From Methylobacterium platani (lineage in GTDB: Bacteria; Pseudomonadota; Alphaproteobacteria; Rhizobiales; Beijerinckiaceae): a stretch of 64,000 nt of DNA. The notes under the pieces were generated by a model. It was not told the DNA's origin. It saw only the letters and a list, made by a program, of their open reading frames with translations, and made no database searches. The stretch is taken from contig NZ_LWHQ01000008.1 of NCBI RefSeq assembly GCF_001653715.1, positions 48,496 to 112,495 of the forward strand. Direction: 5' to 3'. Of the stretch, positions 37,560 to 45,836 are shown piece after piece (positions within the stretch are counted from its first letter, which is position 1; each line of letters opens with the position of its first letter). The position numbers and the translations under genes are program-made.

Positions 37560-38777
37560 TCAGATCACCTCGACCCGGGTCCCGACCGGCACGAACCGGT
37601 AGAGCTCGATGACGTCCTCGTTCAGCATCCGGAAGCAGCCGGCCGAGGCGGCGCGCCCGATCGAGCGGGGATCGGTCGTGCCGTGGATGCGGTAGAGCGA
37701 CGAGCCGAGATAGAGCGCCCGGGCCCCGAGCGGGTTGCGCGGTCCCCCGGCGACGTGGCGCGGCAGGCCGGGCCGGCTGCGGCGCATCTCCGGCGTCGGC
37801 GTCCATTGCGGCCATTCCTGCTTGGCGGTGACCGTCTCGACGCCCTTCCAGGTCGTGCCGGGGCGGCCGACCGCCACCCGGTAGCGCAACGCCGTGCCGT
37901 CGCCGCGCACGAGGTAGAGGAAGCGCGCTGCGGTATCGACCACGATGGTGCCGGGACCGTGCGCGCCGGGATAGCCGATCACCTTGGCGCGCCGGACCGC
38001 CGGCAGGGCGACCGGGGACGGCGAGAGGCGCGGTCCGGCGGAACCCGGCGCGGCAAGGCCGGGAGCGGCGGGCTCCGGCGCGGGAGGGGGCGGCAGCAAC
38101 TCGGCGGGACGCGCGGCGAGGCGCACGGGCGCGTCCGGGACCGGCGCGGGATCGGGCGCGCCGGCGGCACCCGGCACGGCGGCGCTCGGCGCGACCGCAG
38201 GATTTGTCGTCGGCGCAGGACCCGGCGTGAGCGCGGGACCCGGCGCGGGTGCCGCCTCGGGGGCGAGCGCGGTCAGGCGCAGCGGTGCGTCCGGCAGCGG
38301 CAGGGCCGGCGCCGTCGCCGCGGCGTTGCCCGGCGCCGGCGCGGCGGAGGCGGCGGGGCGGGAGCGGCAGCGGTAGACCCGGCGCCCGTCGGCCCGCATG
38401 GTCACCGGCCCGATCGCGTCGACGACGATCTGCCGGGCCTCCGCGCGGGCATCGTCGCCCGGATCCCCGGCCGGGCGGGTGCAGCGCATGTGGAGGCGGT
38501 AGCCGATCGCCGTATCGGAGACCTTGTCGATCCGGCAGCGCAGGTCGTGCGCCGTGAGCCGCGCCTCGGCGGCGGGCTTCAGCCGGATCTCGAACGCCCG
38601 CGGGCTCGCCGGATCGGCGCAGTCCCGCAGGGTGGGCGCCCACCAGCCGGCCGGCGACTCGTCGGCGCTCATGGCGTGGGCGGCGCCGGCACCGCAGAGG
38701 AGGAGCGCGGGCAGGAGCCGGCCGAGGCGTCGCATCGTAGGGGTTGTCCGGGCGGGTGATGGGCGGGCGGGGGTCAT
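37560..38777 (-). CDS. L,D-transpeptidase (YkuD) with canonical motif
   Basis: Exported protein of about 405 residues. Signal peptide (RRLGRLLPALLLCGAGAAHA), then a domain with three cysteines (LRDCADP, LRCRIDK, MRCTRP). A long Pro/Ala-rich linker follows, then a C-terminal YkuD domain with the full catalytic motif IHGTTDPRSIG ... ASAGCFRML. It should form 3-3 peptidoglycan crosslinks or anchor proteins. ATG 38777 overlaps the stop of the deacetylase gene (ATGA); ATG 38735 is an alternative start. Confidence 0.85.
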   Translation of the reverse strand: MTPARPSPARTTPTMRRLGRLLPALLLCGAGAAHAMSADESPAGWWAPTLRDCADPASPRAFEIRLKPAAEARLTAHDLRCRIDKVSDTAIGYRLHMRCTRPAGDPGDDARAEARQIVVDAIGPVTMRADGRRVYRCRSRPAASAAPAPGNAAATAPALPLPDAPLRLTALAPEAAPAPGPALTPGPAPTTNPAVAPSAAVPGAAGAPDPAPVPDAPVRLAARPAELLPPPPAPEPAAPGLAAPGSAGPRLSPSPVALPAVRRAKVIGYPGAHGPGTIVVDTAARFLYLVRGDGTALRYRVAVGRPGTTWKGVETVTAKQEWPQWTPTPEMRRSRPGLPRHVAGGPRNPLGARALYLGSSLYRIHGTTDPRSIGRAASAGCFRMLNEDVIELYRFVPVGTRVEVI

Positions 38778-39874
38778 CGCGCGGGCGGTGCCTCGGCGAC
38801 GGAGCGGAAGCCGGCTGCCGCCGGGGCGGCGGCGACGACCGAGAACCCGCCGCCGCCCGGCGGCGGCGACACGGCGGCCACCCGCACGATGCGGGCGGTC
38901 TCGCCGGCCCGGCTCTGGTCCGGGACCGGGCGCGGCGGCGCGGGCGCGTCCTCGAACAGGCCCGCCCGCAGGAGGAGCGGAGCATCCCCGGCGAAGAGCG
39001 GGCGCTCCCCGGGGTCCGCCGGGGCGCGGGCGGCCAGGCGCCCCATGCGGGTGCCGAGCCGGTCGAGGGCGAGGCGGATCGGCCTCGCCTGCGGCGCGTC
39101 GAGGCGCGCCAGGGCGGCCTGCGTGTCCGCCCGCGCCGGCACGACGTGGACGACGCGGTAGCCCCGCGCCTTCAGCTGGCGCAGCAGCTCCGGCAGGATC
39201 GCGACGGTCCGGGGCTGGATGTCGTGGAGCAGGATGATCCCGCCTCCCGCCGCGTGGAGGCGCTTGAGCACCCGCGCCAGCACCGCCGCCGGGGTGATCC
39301 GCTTCCAGTCGTCGCCGTCGACGTCGATGCTGAACGGCAGCAGCCGTTGCGCCGCGGCGTAGCCGTCGAGGGCGGGGCTGTGCCCGAGGCCGGGAAAGCG
39401 GAAGAACGGCGACAGGGCCGGCGCGTCCCCGGTCAGCACGGCGCGGGCGGCCTCCAGGCCGCCGTTGATCTGGTCGCGCCGCACGGCCGCGCTGCGGACC
39501 CGGTCGAGGTAGCGGTGCGACCAGGTGTGGGTCGCGATCGTGTGGCCCTCGGCGGCGGTCCGGCGCAGGGTGTCGGGGAACTGCGCCACCATGCTGCCGA
39601 TGACGAAGAACGTCGCCTTGACGCATTCCGCCCTGAGCGCGTCGAGCACCGCGGCGGTGCGCCGGGGCAGCGGCCCGTCGTCGAAGGTCAGCACCACCTC
39701 GCCGGGCGCGAGCGGCAGGGTGCGCCCGTAGCTCGCCCGGCCGACCGGCCCCTGCGCGAACGGCACTTCGAGGGTGCGCGCGGTGCCGAGCGCGTCGGGC
39801 CGGCAGGCCGTCCCGGCAGCGGCCGGCGAGGCCCAGGACAATCCGGCCAGCAGCAGGAGCTTGAAGCAACGCAC
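38774..39874 (-). CDS. Exported polysaccharide deacetylase (NodB homology)
   Basis: About 366-residue carbohydrate esterase family 4 protein. NodB motifs: VLTFDDGPLP (motif 1), THTWSHRYL (motif 2, metal His pair), FFRFPGLG (motif 3) and IILLHDIQ (motif 5). It probably removes N- or O-acetyl groups from peptidoglycan or a polysaccharide. The GTG at 39874 begins the signal peptide (VRCFKLLLLAGLSWASPAAAG). The open frame extends to 39,988 but that region looks like promoter DNA (TTATAC). The last 90 residues are low-complexity. It overlaps the L,D-transpeptidase gene, suggesting joint cell-wall work. Confidence 0.82.
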   Translation of the reverse strand: MRCFKLLLLAGLSWASPAAAGTACRPDALGTARTLEVPFAQGPVGRASYGRTLPLAPGEVVLTFDDGPLPRRTAAVLDALRAECVKATFFVIGSMVAQFPDTLRRTAAEGHTIATHTWSHRYLDRVRSAAVRRDQINGGLEAARAVLTGDAPALSPFFRFPGLGHSPALDGYAAAQRLLPFSIDVDGDDWKRITPAAVLARVLKRLHAAGGGIILLHDIQPRTVAILPELLRQLKARGYRVVHVVPARADTQAALARLDAPQARPIRLALDRLGTRMGRLAARAPADPGERPLFAGDAPLLLRAGLFEDAPAPPRPVPDQSRAGETARIVRVAAVSPPPGGGGFSVVAAAPAAAGFRSVAEAPPAR

Positions 39875-40287
39875 GAACAAACCCCGCCACCCCTGCCGGC
39901 CGCCCTCCGTATAATCCCAGGAAAACGTGAGTCGCGGGTAAACGCCGGAGTGTCGTACCGCAGTGCCTCGCATGACGAGACGCGACAAAATTCGGCCATT
40001 GCCATTCGATCCGGCGGTGTATTGCGGTATGTAATAAGGTTAATGACCGCATAATCGCCCGGATCGACGGGAAACGGCATCGGACCGTCCAGTATCGACG
40101 ATCCGGCTCGACTGTACCGCGCCGGTCCCGGTCGCCGGCACGAGGGTCGCGGTGCGCAGCCGGGCGCGGCCGGACCGGCTTTCCGCGGCGGCGTTCCGGC
40201 GCGGGAGCCGGCGTCGCGCGCCCCGCCTTAACGCGGCGCTAACCGCGATCGTCGTTTCGTCGGCGGGGGAGCGGGAATCTCGGGCGG
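39875..40287. other. 413-base divergent intergenic region
   Basis: It lies between the deacetylase (minus) and transketolase (plus) genes. It has a TTATAC promoter-like element for the minus strand near 39,910, and an inverted repeat TGCGGT-N17-ACCGCA at 40,023-40,051 in AT-rich DNA. The CtrA-like motif at 40,228 is described separately. No gene is seen. Confidence 0.5.
40228..40243 (+). promoter_or_regulatory. CtrA-like motif before the transketolase operon
   Basis: TTAACGCGGCGCTAAC is TTAA-N7-CTAAC, one base off the CtrA consensus, 44 bases before the start codon. The same motif with small changes precedes the methyltransferase gene at 45,837. Confidence 0.4.
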
Positions 40288-41166
40288 ATGGCACGGCGCG
40301 GACATACCCTTACGGCCGAGAGCCGGCCGCACGGCGCCGAGGCACCGGCGCCCGCGCCGATCGTCGCGCCGGCTCTCGCGCCCGGCCTGCTGACCCTCGC
40401 GCGCTGGCGGCTCCTCGCCATGCACAGGGAGGCGGGCGTCGGCCATGTCGGCGGCAACCTGTCGGCGCTCGACGCGATGATGCTGCTGCACCACGAGATG
40501 CTGACGGGCCGGGACCGCTTCGTCCTCTCGAAGGGCCACGCGGCGGGCGCGCTCTACGTCACCCTGTGGAGCCGCGGCCTGATCACGGAGGCCGAGCTCG
40601 CGACCTTCCACGCCGACGGCACCCGGCTTCCCGGCCATCCGCCCGCCCGCGGCCTGCCGGGCAGCCGCTTCGGCACCGGCAGCCTCGGGCACGGCCTGCC
40701 GCTCGCCGGCGGGCTCGCGCTCGCGGCCCGGCTGCAGGGCCGGGACGGCCGCGTCTTCTGCCTGACCTCCGACGGCGAGTGGCAGGAGGGCTCGACCCTG
40801 GAGGCGCTGGTCTTCTGCGCCCACCGGCGGCTCGCCAACCTGACGATCCTGATCGACCACAACCGCCTGCAGGGCTTCGGCACGACCGCGGAGGTCGCCT
40901 CGCTCGACCCGATCGGCCGGGTCCTGTCCGGGTTCGACGTCGAGGTCCGCGAGGCGGACGGGCACGACCTCGCCGACATGCGCCGCGTGCTCACCCCCGG
41001 CACCGGCCGGCCGGTGGTCGTCGTCCTCCACACCGTGAAGGGGCACGGCGTCCCGGCGATCGAGGGCCGCCTCGACAGCCACTACCTGCCGCTGACGGAG
41101 GAGCAGGTCCGCGAGGCGATGCTCGGGAGCGCGATGCTCGGCGGCGCGACCGGGGAGACCGCCTGA
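40288..41166 (+). CDS. Split transketolase, N-terminal (TPP-binding) subunit
   Basis: 292-residue thiamine-diphosphate-binding half of a two-gene transketolase. Visible: GHVGGNLSALDAMMLLHHEM, LSKGHAAGALY, GTGSLGHGLPLAGGLAL, and the TPP/Mg motif TSDGEWQEGSTLEAL ... ILIDHNRLQGFG. It needs the C-terminal subunit encoded next (TGATG overlap). In a surface-sugar operon it is likely to transfer a two-carbon unit to or from a nucleotide sugar or make a branched sugar, not the pentose-phosphate reaction. That is inference. Confidence 0.88.
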   Translation: MARRGHTLTAESRPHGAEAPAPAPIVAPALAPGLLTLARWRLLAMHREAGVGHVGGNLSALDAMMLLHHEMLTGRDRFVLSKGHAAGALYVTLWSRGLITEAELATFHADGTRLPGHPPARGLPGSRFGTGSLGHGLPLAGGLALAARLQGRDGRVFCLTSDGEWQEGSTLEALVFCAHRRLANLTILIDHNRLQGFGTTAEVASLDPIGRVLSGFDVEVREADGHDLADMRRVLTPGTGRPVVVVLHTVKGHGVPAIEGRLDSHYLPLTEEQVREAMLGSAMLGGATGETA

Positions 41167-42077
41167 TGCGGCGCGAATTGTGCGCGGCGCTCGTCGCCCG
41201 GGCGGCACGGCCGGATCTCGTCTTCCTCACCGGCGATCTCGGCTTCGGCGCCCTCGAACCCCTGCGCGACGCGCTGGGCGAGCGCTTCCTCAACGCCGGC
41301 ATCGCCGAGCAGAACATGATCGGCGTCGCGGCGGGTCTCGCGAGCGAGGGGCTGGAGCCCTGGACCTACACCATCGCGCCGTTCTGCTACGCCCGCGCCT
41401 TCGAGCAGATCCGCAACGACGTCTGCTTCCACCGCCTGCCGGTGCGCCTGCTCGCCAATGGCGGCGGCTACGCCTACGGGGTGATGGGCCCGACCCATCA
41501 TGCGCTGGAGGATTACGGGGTCCTCTCGACCCTGCCCTCCCTGCGCATCTTCGTGCCGGCCTTCGACGAGGACGTCGCCGCCACCGTCGCGGCGGCGGGC
41601 GACGAGCCGGGCCCGGCCTACATCCGGCTCGGGCGCGGCGAGCGGCCGGAGGGCCGGGTCGTGCCGGCCTACGCGCCCTGGCGCCGGCTGCGGGCCGGCG
41701 ACGGGCCGGTCGTCGTCGCGGTCGGGCCGATGGCCGGGATCGCCTGGTCGGCCTTCGCCGAGGACGCGGCCGACGGGCCGGAGCTGTGGGCGGTGACCGA
41801 GCTGCCGCTGTCGTCCAACCCGCCGCCGTCCGACCTCGTCGCGGCCCTGCGCGGGCGCACGCTCTGCGTCGTCGAGGAGCACGTCGCCCAGGGCGGCCTC
41901 GGCCAGGCGCTGGCCGCCTGGTGCCTGGAGGGCGGCATCGCGCTCGGCGGCTTCCGCCCGATCGCGGCCGCCGGCTACCCGTCCGGCACCTACGGCTCGC
42001 AGGGCTTCCACCGGCGCGAGAGCGGCCTCGATGCCGGCTCGCTGCGCGAGAGGATCGGCGCGAGGATCGGCGCATGA
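41166..42077 (+). CDS. Split transketolase, C-terminal subunit
   Basis: 303-residue partner of the preceding gene: pyrimidine-binding domain (LTGDLGFGALEPLRDALGERFLNAGIAEQNMIGVAAGLASEG, with the catalytic Glu in AEQN), then a transketolase C-terminal domain (VEEHVAQGGLGQAL, YGSQGFHRRESGLD). ATG 41166 overlaps the previous stop, and its own stop overlaps the next ATG (ATGA). Confidence 0.88.
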   Translation: MRRELCAALVARAARPDLVFLTGDLGFGALEPLRDALGERFLNAGIAEQNMIGVAAGLASEGLEPWTYTIAPFCYARAFEQIRNDVCFHRLPVRLLANGGGYAYGVMGPTHHALEDYGVLSTLPSLRIFVPAFDEDVAATVAAAGDEPGPAYIRLGRGERPEGRVVPAYAPWRRLRAGDGPVVVAVGPMAGIAWSAFAEDAADGPELWAVTELPLSSNPPPSDLVAALRGRTLCVVEEHVAQGGLGQALAAWCLEGGIALGGFRPIAAAGYPSGTYGSQGFHRRESGLDAGSLRERIGARIGA

Positions 42078-44041
42078 CCCGGTCCGAGGCCGACTGGATC
42101 GACACCCTCAAGGGACCCATCGCCGTGCTCGGCGCGGGCGGCTTCGTCGGCTGCAACCTGTTCCGCCACATCCTGGCGCGGCGCTCCGACGTCTACGCCG
42201 TCGCCCGCACCCTGCCGGCGCCGCGCCTGCGGGGAATCGACCCGGGCCGCCTGATCGCGGTCGACTTCACCGACCGGGCGGCGACCGCCAGCTTCGTGGA
42301 GGCGATCCGCCCGGCGACGGTGTTCGACTGCGTCGCCTACGGCGCCTATGCGTTCGAATCCGACGCCGACCTGATCTACGCCACCAACTTCACCGCCCTC
42401 GTCGGGCGCCTGGAGCGGCTGGCCGCGAGCGGCCGCCTCGCGGCCTACATCCATGCCGGCTCGTCGTCCGAGTACGGCCTGAACTCGGCCGCGCCGTCCG
42501 AGGAGGCGGCGCTCGTCCCCAACAGCGACTACGCGGTCTCGAAGGCGGCGGCGGCGCAGTACATCGCCTATGCGGGCAAGACCCGGCGCTGGCCGGTGGT
42601 CAACCTGCGGCTCTACTCGGTCTACGGCCCCTACGAGGATGCCGGCCGGCTGATCCCGGCGGTCGTGTCGCGCGGGCTCGCCGGGGGCTATCCCGACCTC
42701 GTCGACCCGCGCATCGCCCGCGACTTCGTCTACGTCGAGGACGTCTGCGCGGCCTTCGTGCGCGCGGCGGCCAAGATGTCGCTCGACCTCTACGGCGAGT
42801 CGCTCAACATCGGCACCGGGACCGAGACCACGATCGGCGACCTCGCGGGGACCGCCCGGGAGGTCTTCGGCCTCGCCGAGGCGCCGCGCTTCGGCGCGAT
42901 GGCGCCCCGCGCCTGGGACCTCGCGCGCTGGCAGGCCAATCCCGGGAAGGCCGAGCGCCTGCTCGGCTGGCGCGCCGCGACGCCGCTCGCGCAGGGGCTC
43001 GCGCGCACCGCCGCCTGGATGCGCGAGGCCGGCGCCGAGGTGTCGGGGATCACCAAGGCCGGCGCCGTGCGGCGGCGCAGCATCGCGGCGATCATCGCCT
43101 GCTACAAGGACGAGGAGGCGGTGCCGATCATGCATGCCCGCCTGACGGCGGTGTTCCGCAAGATCGACGTCGACTACGAGATCATCTTCGTCAACGACGC
43201 CAGCCCCGATCGCTGCGGCGAGGTGATCAAGGCGTTGTCGGCCGCCGACCCGCACGTGCTCGGCATCACCCACTCGCGCAACTTCGGCTCGCAGATGGCC
43301 TTCCGCAGCGGCATGGAGCTGGCCTCGGCCCAGGCCTGCGTGCTCCTCGACGGCGACCTGCAGGACCCGCCCGAGCTGATCGAGCCGTTCTACCACGCCT
43401 GGGTCGCCGGGAGCGACGTCGTCTACGGTCGCCGCGTCGAGCGCGAGATGCCGCTCGCCTGGGGCCTGCTCTACAAGGCGTTCTACCGGGTCTTCGCCGC
43501 CTTCAGCTACGTGCGCATCCCGCACGATGCCGGCGACTTCTCGCTGATGGACCGGCGCGTCGTCGGCTGGCTGCTGAACTGCCCGGAGCGCGACCTGTTC
43601 ATGCGGGGATTGCGCGCCTATGTCGGCTTCCGGCAGACCGGCGTCGACTACGTGCGCCCGAAGCGGATGTTCGGATCGAGCACGAACAACCTGCTCTCCA
43701 ATCTCGAATGGGCCAAGCGCGGGATCTTCTCGTTCTCCAACACCCCGCTCAAGATGCTCACCGCCGCCGGGATCGGGCTGCTCGGCCTGTCGGCGCTCCT
43801 CGGCCTGATGCTCGTCGCCCTGCGGCTGATCGTGCCCGACATCGCGCCGCGCGGCGCGGTCTCGATCCAGCTCGCGGTGCTGTTCTTCGGCGCCCTCAAC
43901 CTGTTCGGGATCGGGCTCGTCGGGGAATACGTCGCGAAGATCATGGAGGAGGTGAAGGGGCGCCCGCGCCTCATCCGGGCGGCGCTGATCCGCAACGGCG
44001 CCGCGACCGACCTGCCGCCCGAGGCGGGGCCGCGCCGGTGA
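42074..44041 (+). CDS. Fusion of NAD-dependent epimerase/dehydratase and GT2 glycosyltransferase
   Basis: 655-residue fusion. Residues 1-325 are an extended SDR epimerase/dehydratase: IAVLGAGGFVGCNL (NAD loop), the active Tyr-Lys in YAVSK and LYSVYGPYE. Residues about 332-655 are a DPM1/polyprenyl-phosphate-type family 2 glycosyltransferase: IIACYKDEEAVPIMHARL, LDGDLQDPPELI (DxD) and two C-terminal membrane helices (about 562-587 and 595-625). One chain may therefore both make a sugar and transfer it to polyprenyl phosphate. It is tightly coupled with the split transketolase upstream and the membrane protein downstream. Confidence 0.88.
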   Translation: MTRSEADWIDTLKGPIAVLGAGGFVGCNLFRHILARRSDVYAVARTLPAPRLRGIDPGRLIAVDFTDRAATASFVEAIRPATVFDCVAYGAYAFESDADLIYATNFTALVGRLERLAASGRLAAYIHAGSSSEYGLNSAAPSEEAALVPNSDYAVSKAAAAQYIAYAGKTRRWPVVNLRLYSVYGPYEDAGRLIPAVVSRGLAGGYPDLVDPRIARDFVYVEDVCAAFVRAAAKMSLDLYGESLNIGTGTETTIGDLAGTAREVFGLAEAPRFGAMAPRAWDLARWQANPGKAERLLGWRAATPLAQGLARTAAWMREAGAEVSGITKAGAVRRRSIAAIIACYKDEEAVPIMHARLTAVFRKIDVDYEIIFVNDASPDRCGEVIKALSAADPHVLGITHSRNFGSQMAFRSGMELASAQACVLLDGDLQDPPELIEPFYHAWVAGSDVVYGRRVEREMPLAWGLLYKAFYRVFAAFSYVRIPHDAGDFSLMDRRVVGWLLNCPERDLFMRGLRAYVGFRQTGVDYVRPKRMFGSSTNNLLSNLEWAKRGIFSFSNTPLKMLTAAGIGLLGLSALLGLMLVALRLIVPDIAPRGAVSIQLAVLFFGALNLFGIGLVGEYVAKIMEEVKGRPRLIRAALIRNGAATDLPPEAGPRR

Positions 44042-45591
44042 TCCCTCACCCCGCGCCGGGCCCCGCGGGACGATCCGGGGCGGGGGCAGGCCTCGGCCGG
44101 TTGCCCTTCGCGGTCGTGCTGCTGCTCGCGGCCGCGCCCGACCTGCTGTTCCTCGCCACGCATCTGCGCACCGCGCCGCTCGCGGCGGGGGCGGTCGTCT
44201 TGCTCGGCATCGGGCTCGTCGCGGTCTTGCGCGACCTCGCCCGGACCTCCGAACCCCTCGACGGGCCGCTCCTCGCGACCGCCCTGGCCGCAGCCGCCGC
44301 GCTCGACCTGCTCGGCGGCCAGGGGCACCTGTTTTTCGCCAACGACGACTGGCTGATCCGCGACGCGGTCCTGCGCGACCTCGTCGCCGAGCCCTGGCCG
44401 GTCGGGTACCTCTATGCCGGCGACCCGACGATGCTGCGCGCACCGCTCGGGCTCTACCTGCTGCCGGCGGCGATCGGGAAGCTCGCCGGGCTGCACGGGG
44501 CGCACGCCGCGCTCCTCGCCCAGGACACGCTGCTGTTCGGCGGCCTGTTCTACGGCTTTGCCCGCCTCGCCCCGTCGCGCCGGCACGGCCTCGCCCTGCT
44601 CGCGGTCTTCGTCGCCTTCAGCGGCTGGGACGTCGTCGGCAGCCTGGTCGTCGGGGACCCGCTCATCCCCGGCCGGCACCTCGAGCAGTGGCTCGGCACG
44701 CTGCAATTCTCCTCGCACGTGACGCAGCTCTTCTGGGTCCCGAACCACGCGGCGTCGGGCTGGATCTTCGTCGGGGCCTATTGCCTGTGGCGCGCCTCCG
44801 CCCTGAGGGCGACGTCGCTCGCGGTGGTGTTCGGCCTGTGCGTGTTCTGGTCGCCGCTGAGCATGATCGGCGCCCTGCCCTTCCTCGGGGCCGCTCTCCT
44901 CGCCGACCTCGCCGGCGGGCGGGTGACGCCGGGCGCCCTCGCGGCCCTCGCCTGCGCGGGGATCGGGCTCGCACCGGTCGCGCTCTATCTCGGGGCGGAT
45001 GCCGGGCGCGTCCCGCACGGGCTCCAGGACTTCACCGGGATCTTCGCCACCCGCTACGCCCTCCTCGCCGCCCTGGAGGTCCTGCCGGCGCTGGTCGTGC
45101 TCGGCCTCGCGCCCGGCCCGCTCGCGGGCGCGGGGCGATGGGCCCGGTGGGAGACCGGGCTGGTTTTCGCGAGCCTGCTGCTGGTGCCGCTCTACCGCCT
45201 CGGCGGGGCGGATTTCGTCATGCGCGCCTCGATCCCGGCGCTGGCCGTGCTGGCCTTGCGGGTCGGCGCGGTCGTGCCGGGCCTCGCTCCCGGGCGCCGG
45301 GCGGTCGCGATCGCGCTCCTCGGCATCGGCGCGGTCACGCCGCTCTACGAGGTGATCCGGGCGCTCGTCGTCCCGCCCTTCGCGGTCAGCACCTGCAGCC
45401 TGCTCGCCGCCGCCCGGACCCCGCCCAACAACGGGCCGCTCTTCCACTACGTCGCCCGGGTCGACGCCCTCCGGGGCCACCTCGCCGGCCGCGTCCTCGC
45501 GACGCCGGAGACGTCGATCCGGCCCGCGCCGCAGGGCCCGTGCTGGCCCGACCACCCGGCGCACCGGGAGGGGGCGGGGACGGTGTTCTAA
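44038..45591 (+). CDS. Polytopic membrane protein, GT-C-like, of unknown function
   Basis: 517-residue protein with about 11-13 hydrophobic segments. A loop after TM2-3 carries FFANDDWLIRDAVLRDL, with an acidic pair as seen in GT-C glycosyltransferases that use polyprenyl-phosphate sugars; assignment to that class is inference. The C-terminal tail has PETSIRPAPQGPCWPDHPAH. GTG 44038 overlaps the previous stop as GTGA. If it is a GT-C enzyme it would use the lipid-linked sugar made by the fusion protein. The stop codon lies at the edge of a palindromic element. Confidence 0.7.
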   Translation: MIPHPAPGPAGRSGAGAGLGRLPFAVVLLLAAAPDLLFLATHLRTAPLAAGAVVLLGIGLVAVLRDLARTSEPLDGPLLATALAAAAALDLLGGQGHLFFANDDWLIRDAVLRDLVAEPWPVGYLYAGDPTMLRAPLGLYLLPAAIGKLAGLHGAHAALLAQDTLLFGGLFYGFARLAPSRRHGLALLAVFVAFSGWDVVGSLVVGDPLIPGRHLEQWLGTLQFSSHVTQLFWVPNHAASGWIFVGAYCLWRASALRATSLAVVFGLCVFWSPLSMIGALPFLGAALLADLAGGRVTPGALAALACAGIGLAPVALYLGADAGRVPHGLQDFTGIFATRYALLAALEVLPALVVLGLAPGPLAGAGRWARWETGLVFASLLLVPLYRLGGADFVMRASIPALAVLALRVGAVVPGLAPGRRAVAIALLGIGAVTPLYEVIRALVVPPFAVSTCSLLAAARTPPNNGPLFHYVARVDALRGHLAGRVLATPETSIRPAPQGPCWPDHPAHREGAGTVF

Positions 45592-45693
45592 GCAGATTTC
45601 GCCGAAGTGGTTACCGGTTCGGCGCCAAAAATCTGCGACAAAACAAGAACCTAAGCGGGCGAAGCGTTGGCCTGCCAACGCAAGTCTGCTTAG
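45588..45693. repeat. 106-bp palindromic element bounded by inverted repeats
   Basis: Perfect 9-bp ends CTAAGCAGA and TCTGCTTAG flank two internal hairpins: GCAGATTTCGCCGAA with TTCGGCG...AAATCTGC, and GCGTTGGC with GCCAACGC. The element starts inside the stop codon of the upstream gene and is AT-rich compared with its surroundings. It resembles dispersed extragenic palindromes of rhizobial-type genomes and could also terminate transcription. Confidence 0.6.
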
Positions 45694-45742
45694 GACGCGG
45701 GCCCGGCGCCCGCGACCGCGGCGGCTCGAAGGTGCTCCGGGA

Positions 45743-45758
45743 TTAGCGCCCCGCTAAC
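45743..45758 (+). promoter_or_regulatory. CtrA-like motif before the methyltransferase gene
   Basis: TTAGCGCCCCGCTAAC is TTAG-N7-CTAAC. With its flanks it matches the element at 40,228 at most positions (TTARCGCSSCGCTAACCGMGA). It lies 79 bases before the GTG. Confidence 0.35.
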
Positions 45759-45836
45759 CGAGACGGCCGTTCCATCGCGGTCGACCCGCGGGCGGCCGGC
45801 GAACGGCGCCGCGCGCCAGGCCCCGAGGACGAGCCC

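Noticed and set aside
45588..45693. Insertion sequence
   Set aside because: Only 106 bases, no transposase and no target duplication seen; better described as a palindromic element.
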